DNA from: an uncultured Fibrobacter sp. | GTDB lineage: Bacteria > Fibrobacterota > Fibrobacteria > Fibrobacterales > Fibrobacteraceae | Direction: 5' to 3' | Assembly: GCA_947306025.1 (NCBI GenBank) | Contig: CAMZFJ010000042.1 | Coordinates: forward strand, 1 to 9,603 | DNA length: 9,603 nt | Part shown: positions 6,136 through 9,603 of the stretch, piece by piece | Layout: each line of letters begins with the position of its first letter | How positions within the stretch are numbered: the first letter of the stretch is position 1 | Notes under the pieces: generated by a model | What the model saw: only the letters and a program-made list of their open reading frames with translations | Told to the model about the DNA's origin: nothing | Databases searched by the model: none | Translations under genes and position numbers: made by a program

Positions 6136-6148
6136 GCGGCTTCGCCGC
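6136..6148. repeat. GC triloop hairpin GCGGC-TTC-GCCGC
   Basis: A perfect 5-bp stem with a TTC loop between the heptad array and the first terminator. The stem sequence is the same as at 2068-2080. Confidence 0.5.
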
Positions 6149-6156
6149 ACTACAAT

Positions 6157-6187
6157 AAAAAGTCAGGTATTGAGCCTGACTTTTTTT
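6157..6187. terminator. Bidirectional intrinsic terminator between the PorV-like gene and rsmG
   Basis: The core GTCAGG / CCTGAC is extended by A-run/T-run pairing to an 11-bp stem (6157-6167 with 6175-6185) with a 7-nt loop. Seven Ts follow on the plus strand and at least five on the minus strand. It can therefore end both the plus-strand PorV operon and the convergent rsmG transcript. Confidence 0.88.
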
Positions 6188-6199
6188 CGTTTAATTGTC

Positions 6200-6231
6200 A
6201 TGCCCGCCACTGAGCGGGCATTTTCTTTTTT
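6200..6231 (+). terminator. Second, plus-strand terminator built on a GTCAT-headed hairpin
   Basis: ATGCCCGC (6200-6207) pairs perfectly with GCGGGCAT (6214-6221) around a 6-nt loop, followed by a T-rich run with a single C. With the preceding GT it forms a GTCAT-headed palindrome (6197-6221) like those at 1241 and 1938. It backs up the terminator 13 nt upstream and shields rsmG from read-through. Confidence 0.75.
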
Positions 6232-6271
6232 ATACGATAACGGAAATATTTCGCGCCCTATTCCACGCGCT

Positions 6272-7036
6272 TTATTCTTCGCGTTCGAGAATAATCAGAG
6301 CGCGGTCTTGCGTGCTATTCGGGATTGTATAGAAATGCTTCCCGATAAACTTGTATCCGAAATCTTCGGGATAGAATGTCTTGAGTTCATCGGCAACAGC
6401 AGGGCCCTTCATGAAGAACACGCGGCCGCCCACCTTCAAGGAATTTGCGATGCGCGGGAGCGTCTTTTCCATGAGTTCGAAAGCGCGACTGATGACTCCG
6501 TCCACGGGGATAGTCATGCTGCGGCTCGTGACCTTGTGACCGAACACGTCGATTCCCTTGAGGCCCATTTTTTCGATGACCATGTTGAGGAAGTTGATGC
6601 GGTTCGGGCGCGGTTCGCACAAAGTAAGCTGAATCGACGGATTCACAATCTTCAGCGGGATTCCGGGGAAGCCAGCACCACTGCCAACGTCAATCATGCG
6701 GGCAGGCCACTTGGGCACGTAAGCATTGATGAGCGTGCAGTCGGCATAATGGCGTTCGACCATCGTCTCGAATGCGTTGAGGCGCGTTAAATCCTGGTCG
6801 TCGTTGTTCGCGCGGAGCAACTGGTGGAATTCCCAGATTTGCTTGAGCGTTTCGGGTTGGAGTTCCACACCGTAGTAATGCAAAAGCTTATCGAGCCCAG
6901 CAAGCGAAGGTGTCACGCGCTTTCCGTTGAAGAGCGGAAACTCCGTGCGGGGAGCCTTCATGTGAGGGATAAAGTCCTTGCCAAGTGCACTAGCACCACG
7001 GGGTTTGGAATTTTTAGACCAAGATGAATTTGCCAT
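6272..7036 (-). CDS. rsmG: 16S rRNA (guanine-527 N7) methyltransferase RsmG
   Basis: Cytoplasmic SAM-dependent enzyme that methylates N7 of G527 in 16S rRNA on the small subunit. Numbering from ATG 7036 (254 residues), the family motifs are ERHYADCTLI (94-103), the SAM loop IDVGSGAGFPGIPLKI (115-130), LCEPRPNRINFLN (139-151) and SRAFE (183-187). A late MKGP follows at 209-212. The reading frame stays open to ATG 7069, but I chose ATG 7036 because a TTGGAT/TACATT promoter places transcription start at that ATG. ATG 6961 would give 218 residues, closer to the usual family size of about 210; the 25 residues before it are rich in K, S and P and look disordered. Monocistronic, convergent with the PorV operon. 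Confidence 0.95.
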   Translation of the reverse strand: MANSSWSKNSKPRGASALGKDFIPHMKAPRTEFPLFNGKRVTPSLAGLDKLLHYYGVELQPETLKQIWEFHQLLRANNDDQDLTRLNAFETMVERHYADCTLINAYVPKWPARMIDVGSGAGFPGIPLKIVNPSIQLTLCEPRPNRINFLNMVIEKMGLKGIDVFGHKVTSRSMTIPVDGVISRAFELMEKTLPRIANSLKVGGRVFFMKGPAVADELKTFYPEDFGYKFIGKHFYTIPNSTQDRALIILEREE

Positions 7037-7043
7037 GTGCCAA

Positions 7044-7073
7044 AATGTAGAAAGATTTAAGAATTCCATCCAA
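7044..7073 (-). promoter_or_regulatory. Leaderless-type promoter for rsmG
   Basis: On the minus strand TTGGAT (-35, 7073-7068), an 18-nt spacer and TACATT (-10, 7049-7044) are followed by 7 nt (TTGGCAC) and ATG 7036. No Shine-Dalgarno precedes this ATG, ATG 7069 or ATG 6961. Confidence 0.45.
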
Positions 7074-7145
7074 ACCCAACACTTCGATTCAAAAAATTTT
7101 CAAAAAATTCTAGTCCAAAAGATTCTCTCGCGGGTGTTTATATAA

Positions 7146-7151
7146 GGGAGG
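7146..7151 (+). promoter_or_regulatory. GGGAGG ribosome binding site that fixes a TTG start
   Basis: GGGAGG stands 5 nt before TTG 7157. Only this start gives the complete signal peptide MNRILLFFALVIFAIAQANA. Confidence 0.75.
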
Positions 7152-7156
7152 TTCTT

Positions 7157-8584
7157 TTGAACAGAATACTTTTATTTTTTGCACTCGTTATTTTCGCGAT
7201 AGCACAAGCCAACGCCGAAGAAACAACCGCACCACCGCTAGACGCCGCGCAAGTTTTCGAATGGTGGGACGACGGCATAATCACGCCCGAAGAAGCCGAT
7301 GAACTTTTCTCTCGACTCGAAGAAGAAAACTACGACGAAGCCTGTTTACTCGCCGAAGTTTACGCGCAAGAGCCCTGTGTAACCACAGCACCAAGCACCA
7401 CAAAATCAACCCGCAAAAAAAGAAAAAACAAAACAACGAAATCCGCGCGTTCCTCAGACTCCGCGCATTCCGCAGAAGCAACACATTCCGCGCAGGCCTC
7501 CAAATCCGAACCACCGCCAATCATCCCGCACGGATCCCTTTCGTGGAAAGGCCAATACGATAGCGACGGCCACTTGAAAAAGCACCGCGAAGAATTGCAA
7601 ATCCAATTCTACTATTTCAAGCTGCACCTCGGTTCACAAGAACTGCTCTCGTACCGGCGCGACGGTTACGAAACGCATTTCGGACAAATTTCCACGTTAG
7701 AATTCCATAGCCATTTACCACTCGACACATTATGGGGCGCGGCGTTTCGTTTACCCATCGGCAAATTCCATCTAGGCGCACACATCGACTCTAGCAAAAC
7801 ATTTCACACGCATGTGGCGTTCCACCCCAATCGTCAAAACGAACTGACCGCCGCATTTTGGAAATTTCCAGACGCAGGCGCCATCGCATTGCAAGCACGC
7901 ACCACGCTCGGGCAAATTTCTGCTTGGTATCAATTCGGGCAAGACCTCCCGCTTGTCAAGATTCAATTGCAAAGCGAAAAGGAACACCTATCATGGAAAA
8001 CGACCGCATACATCCACGGCGATTCCATCCCGCAAGGGCTCAACTTGAGCAAAGGCATCGTCGGGAATCGCCTTTGGGCATCACAAACCGTCAACGTCCA
8101 ATGGCCCGAAGCATTAAACACTGTCCTCTCCGCCAAGGCACGCGTGCTAAGCGCAATAGCCTCGGATTCCGTGAACGCCCGTTTCAAAATAGCGCTAACC
8201 ACGGGGCCTGGACGGTTACGAACAAGCTTTAGCGCCACCTGCCTTGATGCAAACGACAATTGCAATTCGACCGAATGGAACGGTAACGTCGAATCTGATT
8301 GGAACACGCTCGCGTTCAAAGCAAGCGCCAAAGTCCGCCACGAAAACAACCGCACAAAGCCACCCAAAATCGAACTCGGCGCAAGCTACCGCAACAGCCT
8401 CGCCCTCGCCAAACTGACAATCGCATTCCCCAAAATGAACCCAGCCAAAAGCATCACCCTCCAAAACGAAGTCAAGCTAGACAACGACTGGTTCGGGTGC
8501 GATTTCGTCTTCGCCTTCAAGAAAACCAAGACCAAATCATTCAGTCCAAGCTACGCTCACCTGCAAACAAACCTCAAATTTTGA
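7157..8584 (+). CDS. Exported protein with acidic N-terminal motif and barrel-like C-terminus, function unknown
   Basis: 475 residues from a TTG start behind GGGAGG. The signal peptide is probably cleaved after A20 (AQANA). A compact acidic module follows at about 27-74: VFEWWDDGIITPEEADELF, then EENYDEACLLAEVYAQEPC, with C63 and C74 that could pair. Residues 75-121 are a low-complexity linker, first basic (STRKKRKNKTTKS) and then Ser/Ala/His-rich (SAHSAEATHSAQASKS), ending in PPP. From about 125 to the end, alternating short strands rich in aromatic and polar residues, and a final ...LQTNLKF ending in Phe, suggest an outer-membrane beta-barrel; this is inference. I recognise no named family. 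Divergent from rsmG across 120 bp. No terminator lies between it and the small ORF downstream. Confidence 0.85.
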   Translation: MNRILLFFALVIFAIAQANAEETTAPPLDAAQVFEWWDDGIITPEEADELFSRLEEENYDEACLLAEVYAQEPCVTTAPSTTKSTRKKRKNKTTKSARSSDSAHSAEATHSAQASKSEPPPIIPHGSLSWKGQYDSDGHLKKHREELQIQFYYFKLHLGSQELLSYRRDGYETHFGQISTLEFHSHLPLDTLWGAAFRLPIGKFHLGAHIDSSKTFHTHVAFHPNRQNELTAAFWKFPDAGAIALQARTTLGQISAWYQFGQDLPLVKIQLQSEKEHLSWKTTAYIHGDSIPQGLNLSKGIVGNRLWASQTVNVQWPEALNTVLSAKARVLSAIASDSVNARFKIALTTGPGRLRTSFSATCLDANDNCNSTEWNGNVESDWNTLAFKASAKVRHENNRTKPPKIELGASYRNSLALAKLTIAFPKMNPAKSITLQNEVKLDNDWFGCDFVFAFKKTKTKSFSPSYAHLQTNLKF

Positions 8585-8612
8585 GACATTTCATCCCAAA
8601 AGTCCCTATTTT
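8583..8612 (+). promoter_or_regulatory. Candidate leaderless promoter for the 22-codon ORF
   Basis: GAGACA (-35, 8583-8588), an 18-nt spacer and TATTTT (-10, 8607-8612) are followed by 7 nt (AAAGGGT) and ATG 8620. The -35 is weak and overlaps the upstream stop codon. Confidence 0.35.
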
Positions 8613-8619
8613 AAAGGGT

Positions 8620-8688
8620 ATGGATACTTTTGTAACCACTATTTTCGATAATATTCCAATTTACAGCCTCGAAGATATGTATTATTAA
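8620..8688 (+). CDS. Possible 22-residue acidic micro-protein or leader peptide
   Basis: ATG 8620 to TAA 8688 encodes 22 residues starting MDTFVTTIFDN and ending SLEDMYY. The peptide has four acidic and no basic residues, several aromatics, and two Tyr codons just before the stop. The ORF sits between a candidate leaderless promoter (8583-8612) and a strong terminator 19 nt after its stop, so it may be a complete transcription unit. The AAAGGG before the ATG is only 1 nt away, too close to be a working Shine-Dalgarno. Alternatives: a small regulatory RNA, a leader peptide controlling the membrane protein at 8764, or chance. At this length coding potential cannot be judged from one sequence. 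Confidence 0.4.
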   Translation: MDTFVTTIFDNIPIYSLEDMYY

Positions 8689-8707
8689 TAATACCCAAAC
8701 ACTCTCA

Positions 8708-8752
8708 GACTCCTTTAGGTTCCCTCCTTTGCCTGAAGGAGTCCTTTTTTTT
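8708..8752 (+). terminator. Strong intrinsic terminator after the micro-ORF
   Basis: A 12-bp stem, GACTCCTTTAGG (8708-8719) with CCTGAAGGAGTC (8732-8743), has one T-G wobble and a 12-nt loop and is followed by eight Ts (8745-8752). A shorter hairpin, CTCCTT (8725-8730 region) with AAGGAG, shares the same 3' arm. It ends any transcript from the 7157 gene or the micro-ORF. Confidence 0.85.
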
Positions 8753-8757
8753 ATCTT
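8729..8757 (+). promoter_or_regulatory. Leaderless-type promoter embedded in the terminator hairpin
   Basis: TTGCCT (-35, 8729-8734) lies in the loop and 3' arm of the preceding terminator. A 17-nt spacer and TATCTT (-10, 8752-8757) follow, then 6 nt (AAGATT) before ATG 8764. The only nearby AAGGAG (8737-8742) is 21 nt from the ATG, too far for translation initiation. Confidence 0.42.
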
Positions 8758-8763
8758 AAGATT

Positions 8764-9150
8764 ATGTTTTATATCGCAGCTATCATCGGTTCTATCGTTT
8801 TTTTGCCTTCCATTGCATTGAACATCGCGCTTGCACTTGGGGCCCCACTTGGCATGTACGCCATGAACGGCCGCCACAGGGTCGTTCCGCAAGAGGTTCG
8901 CAGGGCATTCGTATTGCCGATCATTATGCAATTTGTAGCGCTGTTTACCATTCTAAGCGCAGGCCATGTGCTGCCGGAAATCATCCCGTTTGGAATCACG
9001 CGCATCGTCGCCTTTTTCTTCGCTGTTTACCTGACGTTCTATACCGCAACGGTTTTCTTTAGCTTGAGCGCCAAGGAACGCCATGTGATGGGGCCGCTCG
9101 CATTCGCATCGACCGTTTGCTTTTGGATTGTCGCGGTAGGGACTGTTTAG
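8764..9150 (+). CDS. Small four-helix membrane protein, function unknown
   Basis: 128 residues with four predicted membrane helices (about 3-25, 48-67, 74-97, 108-127). The loop after helix 1, LALGAPLGMYAMNGRHRVVPQEVRRAF (in two parts, 23-36 and 37-49), recalls a widespread family of small hypothetical membrane proteins with an xGAPLGxxxMGGxxRVLPxxxR pattern. No enzymatic residues are apparent, so I assign no function. ATG 8764 has no Shine-Dalgarno but a promoter -10 box 6 nt upstream. Its stop is separated from the queH start by 25 nt made almost wholly of a heptad repeat, and no terminator lies between, so the two are probably co-transcribed. Confidence 0.82.
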   Translation: MFYIAAIIGSIVFLPSIALNIALALGAPLGMYAMNGRHRVVPQEVRRAFVLPIIMQFVALFTILSAGHVLPEIIPFGITRIVAFFFAVYLTFYTATVFFSLSAKERHVMGPLAFASTVCFWIVAVGTV

Positions 9151-9175
9151 ACGAAAGACGAGAGACGATAGAGAC
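9148..9175 (+). repeat. TAGACGA heptad repeat filling the gap before queH
   Basis: Four units in exact 7-nt register: TAGACGA, AAGACGA, GAGACGA, TAGAGAC. The array begins with the TAG stop of the upstream gene and ends on the base before the queH ATG, so it makes up the whole intergenic spacer. It stays open in the queH frame and supplies no convincing Shine-Dalgarno. Confidence 0.75.
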
Positions 9176-9603
9176 ATGGAAACGGCTGCACCGAAGCACA
9201 ACTACCAAGTTGATCTCGACCGCATTATCCGCAGGCTCGAAAAGACAGGCGAAGTGCCTACGCTTTTGCTGCATGCTTGTTGTGCGCCCTGTAGCAGCTA
9301 CACTATCGAATACCTTTCCCAATATTTCAAAATTACTTTGTTCTACTACAACCCAAACATCGCGCCCGCCGAAGAATACCAACATCGCGTAAACGAGATC
9401 AAACGCTTTGTCGCCAAATTTAAAACAAAGTATCCAGTTACGCTTATCGAAGGCGATTACGACCCGAAAAAATTTTACGATGCCGCCCGCGGTCTAGAGC
9501 AAGAACCCGAAGGTGGCAAACGCTGCCGCAAGTGTTTTGAACTGCGACTCGCCGAATCGGCAAGACTTGCGAAAGAGCTCGGCTGCGATTACTTCACCAC
9601 CAC
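9176..9603 (+). CDS. queH: Epoxyqueuosine reductase QueH (partial, 3' end outside window)
   Basis: The first 142 residues are present. QueH (formerly DUF208) reduces epoxyqueuosine to queuosine in tRNA, the last step of queuosine synthesis, and replaces QueG in many bacteria. Diagnostic motifs are the N-terminal NYQVDLDRII (9-18), LLLHACCAPCSSY (30-42) with C35, C36 and C39, and FYYNPNIAPAEEY (56-68). A later GGKRCRKCFELRL (113-125) carries C117 and C120, and DYFTTT lies at the window edge. The adjacent Cys pair and the later CxxC are the cysteines known in the family to bind the iron-sulfur cluster and second metal. The start at ATG 9176 puts NYQ at the usual distance. It has no evident Shine-Dalgarno and follows the four-helix membrane protein gene, probably in one transcript. 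Confidence 0.95.
   Translation, partial: METAAPKHNYQVDLDRIIRRLEKTGEVPTLLLHACCAPCSSYTIEYLSQYFKITLFYYNPNIAPAEEYQHRVNEIKRFVAKFKTKYPVTLIEGDYDPKKFYDAARGLEQEPEGGKRCRKCFELRLAESARLAKELGCDYFTT

Noticed and set aside
7139..7144. TATATA as a -10 box for the gene at 7157
   Set aside because: A start 7 nt downstream would fall within or past the GGGAGG ribosome binding site, removing the signal that supports this TTG start. No -35 lies at 17 nt.
8299..8619. Plus-strand open frame overlapping the 7157 gene and reading into the micro-ORF
   Set aside because: The part before 8620 is Arg/Gln/Pro/Lys-rich out-of-frame sequence of the 7157 gene. Only the final 22 codons lie outside it, and they are treated as a separate ORF.
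8620..8763. Tyrosine-codon attenuation of the membrane protein gene by the 22-codon ORF
   Set aside because: Two Tyr codons precede the stop, but I find no upstream segment that could pair with the terminator's 5' arm to form an antiterminator, and the downstream product has no link to tyrosine.

Overview
The window looks like chromosomal DNA from a Fibrobacter-type bacterium (phylum Fibrobacterota). The main evidence is a member of the Fibrobacter paralogous family TIGR02147 (DUF4423), overlapping a lipoprotein of a type I associate with it. PorV-type outer-membrane barrel features, moderate GC content and gaps filled with short degenerate repeats fit the same picture. This assignment rests on recognising protein families by eye, not on a search. 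I see no rRNA, tRNA, CRISPR array, transposase or phage gene.

Layout from left to right. (1) 1-1039, minus strand: a TIGR02147 regulator-like gene whose stop overlaps the start of a lipoprotein gene that runs off the left edge. (2) 1040-1389: a 350-bp non-coding stretch with a TTGACA promoter for the minus-strand pair, a GC hairpin, two families of 7-nt degenerate tandem repeats and a GTCAT-headed palindromic repeat. (3) 1390-1881, plus strand: a small zinc-ribbon membrane protein with an apparently leaderless promoter. (4) 1882-3270: a repeat-filled gap, a minus-strand terminator, and a minus-strand gene for an exported three-domain FKBP prolyl isomerase. (5) 3343-6067, plus strand: two overlapping genes, a single-pass anchored protein of unknown function and a PorV-like barrel with a beta-propeller inserted near its N-terminus. 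(6) 6068-6231: hairpins, a heptad repeat and two terminators. (7) 6272-7036, minus strand: rsmG (16S rRNA m7G527 methyltransferase). (8) 7157-8584, plus strand: an exported protein of unknown family, possibly an outer-membrane barrel. (9) 8585-8763: a possible 22-codon micro-gene with its own promoter and terminator. (10) 8764-9603: a four-helix membrane protein followed, after one heptad repeat, by queH (epoxyqueuosine reductase, truncated by the window edge).

Functionally the window mixes envelope biogenesis (FKBP foldase, PorV-like barrel, two other exported proteins, a lipoprotein) with two RNA-modification genes (rsmG for rRNA, queH for tRNA queuosine). The strongest candidate for something new at the protein level is the PorV-barrel/beta-propeller fusion and its overlapping partner. 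At the DNA level two points stand out. Two 7-nt-period repeat families fill the gaps. Start signals also appear split: several ATG genes lack a ribosome binding site and carry a promoter -10 box 6-8 nt before the ATG (leaderless pattern), while both TTG starts sit behind strong Shine-Dalgarno sequences.
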